A stretch of DNA of 5,871 bases, from assembly GCA_023151145.1 (NCBI GenBank), contig JAKLJM010000156.1, positions 1,126 through 6,996 of the forward strand, read 5' to 3'. Origin of the DNA: Bacteriovoracaceae bacterium (lineage in GTDB: Bacteria; Bdellovibrionota; Bacteriovoracia; Bacteriovoracales; Bacteriovoracaceae). The notes below the pieces were generated by a model. That model did not search any database and was not told the origin of the DNA. It was given only the letters and a program-made list of their open reading frames with translations. Position 1 is the first letter of the stretch. The number at the start of each line of letters is the position of its first letter. This document shows positions 1-5,827 of the stretch, in pieces. A program made the translations under genes and the position numbers.

Positions 1-2134
1 CTATATCGATATCTTTCCAAGTGCTTGAAGAAGTTCTAAAAACTTCCGTCCAGTTACTTCCACCATCCGTAGATCGATAAATGGCCGAATAGGAAGCGGA
101 TGGCGCTTCAAATGCCGTTGCCCCTAATAACAATTCACCATTTGATAATGCGATTAATGATTTTACGTTAAAGTCAGTCTGAGAGCCGACAACTGGAAAA
201 TTGTAGATGGTTGAAAAACCAGTGCCTGTTGGACTACCTTTGCGAAGTACTTTATCTACTAGGTAGTAAACATTTCCATTTTTATCAATTTCTAGGACTT
301 TGTTACTAACATATCCGGCCAATGTATCGACTGTTGTCCAAGTAGAACCAGAATTTGAACTCATTCTTAAGTTAGTCATTGACGTTGTATAAGAGTGATC
401 GGTTGCAAAAATAAAATTATTCAATGGGCTTACTTCAATTTGGTCCGAGAAATGGTCGACGTTATTTTCAATGACAAAGTCTGTCTTCGTCCAATCTATT
501 CCATTATTACTACTTTTCATAATAACGTAAGGTTCAGCAGAATTTCCCTCATTGGTGGATGAGACCCATCCCGCAGTATAAATGTTACCAATGCTATCCT
601 CAGCGTAATCTTCAACTTCACTATATAAACGATCAAAGTAATAAATGATTGATCGTTCGGTCCAAGTGCTCCCTTTATCAGTTGAAATATTGACGACCAT
701 TTGATCATCAGTTCGGCGGGTACCGATTGAGATCAAATCACCATTTTGAAGCTCATATAAATATCCTCCTTCATGTTGGTTTCCTACACCACCAACACTG
801 AGAGCGACAGAAAAATTGACTCCAGAGTCGATACTTTTGATTATATCGAGATAAGTTTCGTGGTAAGAGACTGTTCTCCCACCGTTACTTATAATTTCTC
901 CCGTTGATAATATTAATGATGTAACACCTTCTCCTGTACGTGCATGAATCTCGTTCCAGGTTGCCCCGGCGTCTGTTGTTCGATAGATTTTCCATAAGCC
1001 TGAAGACCTGCCTGTGAAGTATGCAGTTGAATTATCGACTATTGTTAGTTGGCCATATTCTTGATACATGACTTGATTAAAGCCGGCTGCATTCATATTA
1101 ACTGGTGAACTCCAGTTCCATGAACCTAAAAGATAAGTAGCTTTATATAATTTATTATCGACGACAACCCACAGATCTCCATTTGGTGCCATTCTTATGC
1201 TTGTTGGTTGGCCAGCGTTTGGAAAATTACCAATGATTTGCCAAGAATTTCCATTGTCGATACTCATTTTTATAATGGCATCATTTCCCCAAGAAATATT
1301 GCTACTGTAACCAGCACTAAAAATGTCACCATTGCTTGCTGAGGTGATAGTAGTACAACTATTTGAGCTTAAGGAAAGCCATGAATGATCAACGTTTACC
1401 CAACTTAATCCACCATTAGAGCTTTTTCGCACGAGCCATTCGGTATTTGCACTTCCGGGAGTTCCACCGTATCCCCAAGTGTACCCACAAACATAAACAT
1501 CATTACCAACGGCCGTTATGTCCAATGGATGAGTTTCACCAGCAAGATACATATAAAATCTATCGACCATGTTCCATGAAGTACCATTGTCTGTGCTTTT
1601 AAAAGTCGCCAAATATTCCCAGCCCGTTCCATCAATAACTACGGATGTAACATAGATTGATCCATCATCAGTTTGGGTAACACCCATCGGATAGTTTTGA
1701 TCACCATAAGAAAGTGGCTGGTCTAGTAAGAATTTTTCTTTTAGCCCAATGATTTTGATCGGCAACTGACCACTTCGTCCAGTTGAGTCTGATAAATTTA
1801 AGGCAAAACTAGAATTGGCAAGTGAATCTGGAGCTGTGTAAGTTGTGGTAGCGTTATCAAAGTTACCGATTGGATTTAGATCTGCGGTATAAGGGCCAAG
1901 TCCATTGGAAGTAGGAATTAAAATAGAATCACCTGATAGAATTTCTAGTTCAGCTACTGGGAAGATTAAAGTTGGCTTAGTAGGATTTGATAATTTATTT
2001 TTTTTTAACAGATCAACATTGATTTCAGGTTTACAAGAAACCAAAACGAAAAGGGTGATTAGTTGAAAAATCGAGTTTCCAATTAAGTATATGTTTTTTA
2101 TTGATAAAAGTGATTTAAGCCAATTAAATACCAT
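1..2134 (-). CDS. Large Asp-box (BNR/sortilin-like) beta-propeller lipoprotein, 3' end outside window
   Basis: An uninterrupted frame of 711 codons runs from ATG at 2134 to the left edge with no stop, so the C-terminus is missing. An in-frame TAG lies upstream and no other ATG, GTG or TTG precedes the lipobox, so this start is the best one, although no good Shine-Dalgarno is visible. The N-terminus is a long lipoprotein signal ending LFVLVSC with the lipidated Cys at residue 34; Lys follows it, not Asp, compatible with the outer membrane or cell surface. Residues about 40-135 look Ig-like (GPYT..., TYTAPDS, DSTGRSG). From residue 180 onward there are nine Asp boxes of the S-x-D/N-x-G-x-x-W type. 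These mark blade turns in BNR, sialidase-like and Vps10/sortilin propellers. No sialidase active-site arginine motif was recognised, so a structural or binding role is likelier than hydrolysis. It follows the DUF4105 gene by 92 nt with no visible terminator and may be cotranscribed. Confidence 0.85.
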   Translation of the reverse strand, partial: MVFNWLKSLLSIKNIYLIGNSIFQLITLFVLVSCKPEINVDLLKKNKLSNPTKPTLIFPVAELEILSGDSILIPTSNGLGPYTADLNPIGNFDNATTTYTAPDSLANSSFALNLSDSTGRSGQLPIKIIGLKEKFLLDQPLSYGDQNYPMGVTQTDDGSIYVTSVVIDGTGWEYLATFKSTDNGTSWNMVDRFYMYLAGETHPLDITAVGNDVYVCGYTWGYGGTPGSANTEWLVRKSSNGGLSWVNVDHSWLSLSSNSCTTITSASNGDIFSAGYSSNISWGNDAIIKMSIDNGNSWQIIGNFPNAGQPTSIRMAPNGDLWVVVDNKLYKATYLLGSWNWSSPVNMNAAGFNQVMYQEYGQLTIVDNSTAYFTGRSSGLWKIYRTTDAGATWNEIHARTGEGVTSLILSTGEIISNGGRTVSYHETYLDIIKSIDSGVNFSVALSVGGVGNQHEGGYLYELQNGDLISIGTRRTDDQMVVNISTDKGSTWTERSIIYYFDRLYSEVEDYAEDSIGNIYTAGWVSSTNEGNSAEPYVIMKSSNNGIDWTKTDFVIENNVDHFSDQIEVSPLNNFIFATDHSYTTSMTNLRMSSNSGSTWTTVDTLAGYVSNKVLEIDKNGNVYYLVDKVLRKGSPTGTGFSTIYNFPVVGSQTDFNVKSLIALSNGELLLGATAFEAPSASYSAIYRSTDGGSNWTEVFRTSSSTWKDIDI
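50..1597 (-). repeat. Nine Asp-box (BNR) motifs in the lipoprotein
   Basis: In-frame octapeptides, with first residue number, are STDNGTSW (180), SSNGGLSW (238), SIDNGNSW (291), TTDAGATW (386), SIDSGVNF (434), STDKGSTW (484), SSNNGIDW (541), SSNSGSTW (592) and STDGGSNW (688). Spacings are 58, 53, 95, 48, 50, 57, 51 and 96 residues: one motif per roughly 50-residue blade, with two double-length intervals where a blade probably has a degenerate box. The DNA of the copies is not closely similar, so these are old protein repeats, not a recent tandem duplication. Confidence 0.85.
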
Positions 2135-2226
2135 AGTACTACTGTCGGCTAAAATCAGAGTATTTATTAATTTTTTTGAAGAAATTAAGGAATCACTAAT
2201 TAACTATATGATAGCTCGTAATTTAT

Positions 2227-4083
2227 TTAGTAGTAATAATACAAGCCACCTTCAACAATTTGAGCCTTTTCTAAGAGTGAGAGTTTTAAATTAAGCGAGG
2301 TATGGCTACTTACATGGGCCCTGGTTTCAGAGTGAATGGAGTACTGATAAAAGTTTTCTAGACCAGATCCGACGAAATTCTGTGAATAATTTAATTCGAT
2401 CATTTGATTGAGAAACTTGAAATCAAAAACTATTAAAGATTTAATACCTAGTTGTAATTCTGATTTGTCATCTTCTCGGAGATAAAGACCAGTTGTTCCA
2501 AGTAAACTAAAAATTCCTTTAGTAAAGCCACCGGCCATGGTTCCACCCTTTAAAAGAGAGTGGGTAAATTCATCTTTGCCACTTTTAAATGTTTCAAAGG
2601 CGCCAAGTTTTCCAAACCATGACATAGAGTTTTTGTAAGGATTAAGAGGTGAAATATTTGTGACTTGAAATAAAGTGACGTTATTAACTTTTAATTTTTC
2701 ATTTTTCTTATAATAACTTAATTCTGCATTAAAGAATTCTATCTGAGTGTGTGGAGGTTGTCCTTGGCTTCTATCTAATAAATCATGCAAAGTATGCCGG
2801 TATGCGAATTTAGCATAACTACCATAGTTTTTTTGATCACCGATGAGTAGTCCCACGCGTTCACTGGGATGAGAAAGGGTAGGGTCACGTTCTTCTAAAT
2901 TTGAAACTTTGATCTCGGGAGAGATGAGGGCAATGTCTGCGCGCAGGTTTAGGAGTTGCTGTTTTTCTTTTGAGACCGAGCCATCTTTATTCATCAAATC
3001 TTGAGGTCGCAAATAATCATTTAATTCAAGAGCCGCATCAAGTAGATTCATCTTTTCTATATCTGTGAACTGAGTAGTTAAGCTTTGAAAGCTATCTGGT
3101 TTTTCCGTGATATTTTTTAAAATTGAAAGCGATAATTCATTTAGTCGTTGACGATAAATTTCTGCTTTTTCTCTTTGTGAAATTCTGAGCACTGGCGGAT
3201 TGAGAATTCCTGGGTATCTTTTAAGTGCTTTAACGGTATCAATGGGAATGACTGATGTTTTTAAATCACTCATTAATTCTTGATCGTAAATGAGATCCAA
3301 AAAGTTTAAAATTTGATAGGAACAATTTTCATCGATGTAATAATATCTAAATTTTGCACTTCCTAATTCCCAGACGTGACGTTCAAAATTTTCTAATTGA
3401 TCAGGGGTCATATTAAGTTCATATTCCCACAAATCTCTTGATTCATAGTCGTTGTATTCACGAATTTTATAATAGTAAGGAATGAGAGTGTATGTGCCGG
3501 AGAACTGACCTAATAAGCCTTTAAAGGCGTAGATAACGGCATTGTCCACATCCACATTGGCAGCATAATTAAGTCCGTAATCTAACAGATCACTTTTAGG
3601 AACACCTGGAGTTTTTTTCTGATTAAGTTTTAAAAGGGTGTGGCCAAAAGCTGAGGCCGGAGTATTGACGTAGTAAGAAGAGAAGACCAGGCTTACACTT
3701 CCTAAGTTGATGCGAGTTTTAAATTTATTCCATTCTTCGCATTTTTCCGTTGGATAGGTCGGGAGATTGAGTGTTTCAGCAATGAATTTCGTTCGTAACG
3801 GAAATTTACATAAACTTGGATCTTGTCTTTTATAGAGTTTTAAAAATTCTCTGGTTTCATATTCTGGATCAATTCTGGCTTTCGTAAAATCATTTGCGGT
3901 AAAAAATTCTGGATTTTGAATTTTACTTTCCACCCCAAAAAACTTTTTGTCGTAATAGTATAGTTTTTGCCATTTCGGGTGTTGAAAGATGTTGTCTTCG
4001 TTATATTGAAGATTGGCAAAAGATAACAGTGAATGAAAAAAAAGGAGGAGTCCGAAGACTCCTCTGGAGTAGAGAGAATTCAA
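2227..4083 (-). CDS. DUF4105 (Lnb N-terminal periplasmic domain) family protein
   Basis: The protein has 618 residues. Residues 1-23 form a signal peptide (Arg7, then a Gly/Leu/Phe-rich core, cleavage likely after SFA). The family hallmark lies around residues 128-260: a beta strand followed by TPASAFGHTLL (His148), a Leu/Tyr-rich stretch, and DENCSYQ (Cys254). His and Cys are the plausible active-site pair. DUF4105 is the domain found in Lnb, a Bacteroides lipoprotein N-acyltransferase; whether this relative acylates anything is inference. The last 200 residues have alternating polar and hydrophobic strands and end in LYYYY, resembling an outer-membrane barrel. The start is TTG at 4083; the next Met is residue 225, beyond the core motif, so TTG must be close to right. 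GGAAGA at 4091-4096 gives a ribosome binding site 7 nt upstream. The gene begins 1 nt after the DUF3015 stop, suggesting translational coupling. A terminator lies within codons 7-16. Confidence 0.85.
   Translation of the reverse strand: MNSLYSRGVFGLLLFFHSLLSFANLQYNEDNIFQHPKWQKLYYYDKKFFGVESKIQNPEFFTANDFTKARIDPEYETREFLKLYKRQDPSLCKFPLRTKFIAETLNLPTYPTEKCEEWNKFKTRINLGSVSLVFSSYYVNTPASAFGHTLLKLNQKKTPGVPKSDLLDYGLNYAANVDVDNAVIYAFKGLLGQFSGTYTLIPYYYKIREYNDYESRDLWEYELNMTPDQLENFERHVWELGSAKFRYYYIDENCSYQILNFLDLIYDQELMSDLKTSVIPIDTVKALKRYPGILNPPVLRISQREKAEIYRQRLNELSLSILKNITEKPDSFQSLTTQFTDIEKMNLLDAALELNDYLRPQDLMNKDGSVSKEKQQLLNLRADIALISPEIKVSNLEERDPTLSHPSERVGLLIGDQKNYGSYAKFAYRHTLHDLLDRSQGQPPHTQIEFFNAELSYYKKNEKLKVNNVTLFQVTNISPLNPYKNSMSWFGKLGAFETFKSGKDEFTHSLLKGGTMAGGFTKGIFSLLGTTGLYLREDDKSELQLGIKSLIVFDFKFLNQMIELNYSQNFVGSGLENFYQYSIHSETRAHVSSHTSLNLKLSLLEKAQIVEGGLYYYY
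4036..4064 (-). terminator. Intrinsic terminator inside the DUF4105 signal-peptide codons
   Basis: Read on the minus strand, GAGGAGTC pairs perfectly with GACTCCTC across a TTCG loop (a C-UUCG-G tetraloop, exceptionally stable), followed by one C and eight T. This is a textbook rho-independent terminator. It begins 21 nt after the DUF3015 stop codon, where that gene's terminator would be expected, yet it also encodes Arg7 to Phe16 of the DUF4105 protein. It probably ends most DUF3015 transcripts and limits read-through to the downstream genes. Confidence 0.85.
4058..4070 (-). promoter_or_regulatory. Candidate anti-terminator hairpin
   Basis: On the minus strand ACTCC (4070-4066) can pair with GGAGT (4062-4058) across AGA. 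The same GGAGT belongs to the 5' arm of the terminator stem, so the two folds exclude each other. The alternative stem is short (5 bp) and would not normally outcompete the 8-bp UUCG hairpin without a bound factor or a ribosome. It lies 13 nt after the TTG start, within the footprint of an initiating ribosome. Chance occurrence is possible. Confidence 0.35.
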
Positions 4084-4084
4084 A

Positions 4085-4540
4085 TTAGATTCTTCCGCAA
4101 GCAGCAGGTACTACTTTGTTTAATGAAGTTGTGATTTCTTCAGAAGTCACAGTTTCAGAAGGGAAAATTGATTTGTAGTTTTTTTGCAATGTAGCACCGA
4201 TAGCTGAATCATATGAACAACCATATACTTCAGTAAGTGCAGTTAACGTTTCACCTTGTCCACGAGCAATGTCGTTTGCAAGAGCAACACGATTTGCTTC
4301 AACGTAAGCTTTTACGTTTACGTAAGTACCTTTTGTATCACAGTTTGAAGTACCAGTTGTGATACCAAAAGTTTGTGATCCAGATGTACCGTTTGTTGTA
4401 GCTGCTAATACTTGGTTAACCATGCCATTTTTGCTTTCCCATAGCATTGAACCAAGTCCACATCCAGCTGCACCGTAACCAGCAGCAAATGTAGAAGATG
4501 ACATTAAAGCAACTAATCCTACGATAAGAGATTTTTTCAT
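4085..4540 (-). CDS. Secreted DUF3015 family protein
   Basis: The protein has 151 residues, matching the usual size of DUF3015 proteins (function unknown). It begins with a classic signal peptide (MKKSLIVGLVALMSSSTFAA, cleaved near residue 19 or 20). The mature start GYGAAGCGLGSMLW and the following Asn/Gly/Thr-rich segment are the recognisable DUF3015 part. Cysteines at 27, 67, 108 and 148 allow two disulfides, consistent with a periplasmic location. The ATG is preceded by AGAAGGA at 4547-4553 with 6-nt spacing, a strong ribosome binding site suggesting good expression. It is the promoter-proximal gene of the minus-strand cluster, and its final codons (Cys-Gly-Arg-Ile) contain the ribosome binding site for the next gene. 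Confidence 0.88.
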   Translation of the reverse strand: MKKSLIVGLVALMSSSTFAAGYGAAGCGLGSMLWESKNGMVNQVLAATTNGTSGSQTFGITTGTSNCDTKGTYVNVKAYVEANRVALANDIARGQGETLTALTEVYGCSYDSAIGATLQKNYKSIFPSETVTSEEITTSLNKVVPAACGRI

Positions 4541-4562
4541 TTTACATCCTTCTGTAAAAGTT

Positions 4563-4578
4563 AATAGAAGACTCTATT
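4563..4578 (-). other. Small hairpin upstream of DUF3015
   Basis: AATAGA and TCTATT form a perfect 6-bp stem around a 4-nt loop, about 10 nt upstream of the Shine-Dalgarno of the DUF3015 gene. If transcription starts further upstream it would sit in the leader and could stabilise the mRNA. Read on the plus strand, the stem is followed by four more T, so it could instead act as a weak plus-strand terminator. Low certainty. Confidence 0.3.
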
Positions 4579-4634
4579 TTTTAAGTAAGTTCAAAAAACT
4601 GCAAGAGAAAAATGAGTAAATTCTGTTTATACCT
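4576..4634 (-). promoter_or_regulatory. Possible promoter region of the DUF3015 gene
   Basis: Two weak candidates can be read on the minus strand. One is TTGCAG (4604-4599) with AAAAAT (4581-4576) at 17-nt spacing. The other is a better -10-like TATAAA (4631-4626), which has only AAAGAA at the -35 position. The second would leave a leader of roughly 80 nt. Neither is a strong consensus, and the region is so AT-rich that such matches arise by chance. Confidence 0.3.
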
Positions 4635-4760
4635 GAGTACTTAATTATTTCTTTAGATGTTTATGAAAAATGTTAACTCTATCGAAATGGTCGGCCAAAG
4701 ATTTTTTAATACTTTGAGAGAATTAATAAACAAAGTCTTAAATATTTTTTTGAGAGACTT
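4635..4760. other. AT-rich intergenic stretch with no convincing gene
   Basis: The only frame of note is a 35-codon plus-strand ORF (ATG 4657, TGA 4762-4764) whose stop overlaps the ATG of the pseudogene as ATGA. It has no Shine-Dalgarno and its product (QRFFNTLRELINK in the middle) matches no family I recognise. It may be chance or an eroded upstream partner of the pseudogene. No clear promoter is visible for the plus strand. Confidence 0.3.
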
Positions 4761-5019
4761 ATGAAAAGTCATTGAACTTTAAGTTATTAACTAGGGCAGC
4801 ATTAAGTATATTAGTTGTTGCTTCTACCTTAACGGCTTTTAGTGCATATGGTTTGTATCAAGAAATTTAAAATCGCTAAGGCCTATGAACTCAATTGATC
4901 TCTTACTAAAAGTCTAGCGCAAATAAAAGACAAGAATCATCCTTTATCAAGAAGTGGATAATCAAAACCAGATTATTAGTGAGTTAGAGAGTGAAGTGTA
5001 TGGCGAAAGGTCGAAGTAG
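4761..5019 (+). pseudogene. Decayed small membrane-anchored coiled-coil protein
   Basis: Coding signal continues through three reading frames. ATG at 4761 with GAGAG just upstream would start the gene, but its own frame stops at TGA 4773. Adding one base to the A run gives MKKSLNFKLLTR and then a good transmembrane segment (ALSILVVASTLTAFSAYGLY), ending at TAA 4868. A second frame then reads KIAKAYELN, a stop (TGA 4896), and SLTKSLAQIKDKNHPLS. A third frame reads QEVDNQNQIISELESEVYG and ends at TAG 5017. Together this looks like an N-terminal membrane anchor plus an acidic, Gln/Glu-rich coiled coil of about 85 residues. At least two frameshifts and one internal stop indicate a dead gene. The family is not recognised; short sensor or chemoreceptor-like anchors look similar. 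Sequencing errors could explain one shift but hardly all the lesions. Confidence 0.55.
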
Positions 5020-5052
5020 ACCATCACCATATTAATATCTTAGCTTAAAATC

Positions 5053-5088
5053 TAATGATTATTGTTTTTATCTATCAATAGATCATTA
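5053..5088. other. Long hairpin of unknown role
   Basis: TAATGATTATTG pairs with CAATA-G-ATCATTA: a 12-bp stem with a single bulged G and an 11-nt loop. No clear T run follows on the plus strand; on the minus strand only ATTTTAA follows. It lies between the end of the pseudogene and the promoter at 5125, so it might be the old terminator of the pseudogene with its T run lost, or a regulatory structure. Confidence 0.5.
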
Positions 5089-5101
5089 AGAAATGCTCTC
5101 G

Positions 5102-5130
5102 TGATAGGACGAATTCGTCTAGAATATAAT
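5102..5130 (+). promoter_or_regulatory. Promoter of the 21-residue peptide gene
   Basis: A perfect TATAAT at 5125-5130 lies 30 nt before the ATG. The -35 position at 17-nt spacing (5102-5107) reads TGATAG, far from TTGACA, so the promoter may need an activator or use another sigma factor. The whole spacer begins with the palindrome at 5108-5119. Predicted transcription start is near 5137, leaving a short leader of about 24 nt with the ribosome binding site. Confidence 0.55.
5108..5119. promoter_or_regulatory. 12-bp perfect palindrome, candidate operator
   Basis: GACGAATTCGTC is a perfect 12-bp palindrome placed exactly between the -35 and -10 positions of the peptide promoter. A dimeric regulator bound here would block RNA polymerase, or, given the poor -35, might remodel the promoter as MerR-type activators do. 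No second copy was noticed elsewhere in the window. The regulator is unknown. Confidence 0.45.
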
Positions 5131-5160
5131 AGAGGAAAAGTTGTCCTGGAGGGATTGATT

Positions 5161-5226
5161 ATGGTTAAAAAAACAATAGGCATCATCATTTTAATAATGG
5201 GAATTATAGGAGCGATGAACGGTTAA
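5161..5226 (+). CDS. 21-residue hydrophobic peptide
   Basis: The ORF starts MVKKTIGIIILIMGIIG and ends AMNG: two lysines, then a single short transmembrane-like stretch with seven isoleucines. It is supported by its own signals: TATAAT 30 nt upstream, a strong Shine-Dalgarno (GGAGGG at 5148-5153, 7-nt spacing) and a terminator fused to its 3' end. The length and composition resemble type I toxin peptides, small inner-membrane regulatory peptides, or the first helix of small proteins of the KKIIGIILLVLGI type. An attenuator leader peptide is unlikely because the next gene downstream is on the opposite strand. Function unknown. Confidence 0.6.
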   Translation: MVKKTIGIIILIMGIIGAMNG

Positions 5227-5239
5227 GTTCATCGCTTTT
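5211..5239 (+). terminator. Terminator overlapping the peptide stop codon
   Basis: AGCGATGAAC (5211-5220) pairs perfectly with GTTCATCGCT (5227-5236): a 10-bp stem with the 6-nt loop GGTTAA, extendable by two G-U pairs and one A-T. It is followed by TTTTCTTC and shortly after by a second T run. The stop codon TAA lies in the loop, so the last codons of the peptide double as the 5' arm. The T run exists only for the plus strand; read on the minus strand (the end of the 5246-5755 gene) the stem has none. Confidence 0.75.
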
Positions 5240-5245
5240 CTTCAC

Positions 5246-5755
5246 TTATTTTTTGTAATGAACTTCAGTTAAACCGTGTCTTCCGTCGCGATGATCTCTA
5301 AAACCATGTTGAACTTTTAATTTATTATTTCCTAAATTGATTAAGCGATATTCTTCTTCAAAAATCAATTCATCGTTGTTGTGTGTTTCAATGATATAAA
5401 TGAGAGCATTTTCAGCTTTGTTTAAGACTGCAGATTTAGTTGTCACTGATCGGATTGTTTTTTTCACTCCGACACAAACTTTTGGAAGAGGGAAAGAGCC
5501 TACTTCTTTACCTACACATTCTTTATATTCATGGACAGATTCTTCAACGTTGCCATGGCATAAATTAAATGGGCTTGCTTGATTAAAAGAAACGATTGCT
5601 CCACCATTTTTACATTTGCTTGAGTCTAGTGAGACGCTTTTATAAAAGGGAGATAATTCGTCATTGTAATCTGTACTAATGTATTTACCAGATTCAAAGG
5701 CAAATGCACTAAATGTTGATAGAAATAAGAGTGCGCTTATTGTTAGGGTCTTCAT
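5246..5755 (-). CDS. Secreted protein of unknown family, four cysteines
   Basis: The protein has 169 residues from ATG at 5755. This start is chosen over the longer frame (to 5854) because AAGGA at 5763-5767 lies 7 nt upstream, a clear signal peptide follows (MKTLTISALLFLSTFSAFA, then FESGKY), and the extension would cross a promoter and an inverted repeat. The mature part contains Cys48, Cys66, Cys80 and Cys94, enough for two disulfides, then a beta-rich half and a basic, His-rich tail (HGFRDHRDGRHG). No transmembrane helix follows the signal, so it is probably periplasmic or released. I recognise no family. It appears to be transcribed alone; its stop is only 10 nt from the convergent peptide terminator. 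Confidence 0.8.
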   Translation of the reverse strand: MKTLTISALLFLSTFSAFAFESGKYISTDYNDELSPFYKSVSLDSSKCKNGGAIVSFNQASPFNLCHGNVEESVHEYKECVGKEVGSFPLPKVCVGVKKTIRSVTTKSAVLNKAENALIYIIETHNNDELIFEEEYRLINLGNNKLKVQHGFRDHRDGRHGLTEVHYKK

Positions 5756-5789
5756 ATAATCATCCTTATAGGGTGAGAGTTTATTGATG

Positions 5790-5820
5790 ATTATAGAGGA
5801 ATGTATAAATCTAAATTCAA
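5790..5820 (-). promoter_or_regulatory. Promoter of the secreted four-cysteine protein
   Basis: On the minus strand a perfect TATAAT (5795-5790) has TTGAAT (5820-5815) upstream. The spacer of 19 nt is longer than the ideal 17, so the -35 match may be fortuitous. The predicted start, near 5783, would give a leader of about 27 nt ending in AAGGA before the ATG. Confidence 0.5.
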
Positions 5821-5827
5821 AGTGTGT

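Noticed and set aside
517..708. 63-codon minus-strand ORF
   Set aside because: It lies in another frame of the long lipoprotein gene, whose frame is open throughout and carries regular Asp boxes.
1..1597. Active sialidase
   Set aside because: Asp boxes are shared by many propellers; no arginine-triad or R-I-P motif was found, so enzyme activity is not claimed.
2091..2294. 67-codon plus-strand ORF
   Set aside because: It is antisense across the lipoprotein start, the gap and the end of the DUF4105 gene, with no ribosome binding site and no recognisable product.
4657..4764. 35-codon plus-strand ORF overlapping the pseudogene start as ATGA
   Set aside because: No Shine-Dalgarno, no recognised homology and a length expected by chance; noted only within the intergenic entry.
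5161..5239. Isoleucine leader-peptide attenuator for an ilv-type operon
   Set aside because: Ile-rich peptide plus terminator fits superficially, but the next gene is on the opposite strand and is not biosynthetic, and no alternative pairing with the stem was seen.
5400..5582. 60-codon plus-strand ORF
   Set aside because: It is antisense to the secreted four-cysteine gene, which has a signal peptide and ribosome binding site; no initiation signal precedes this ORF.
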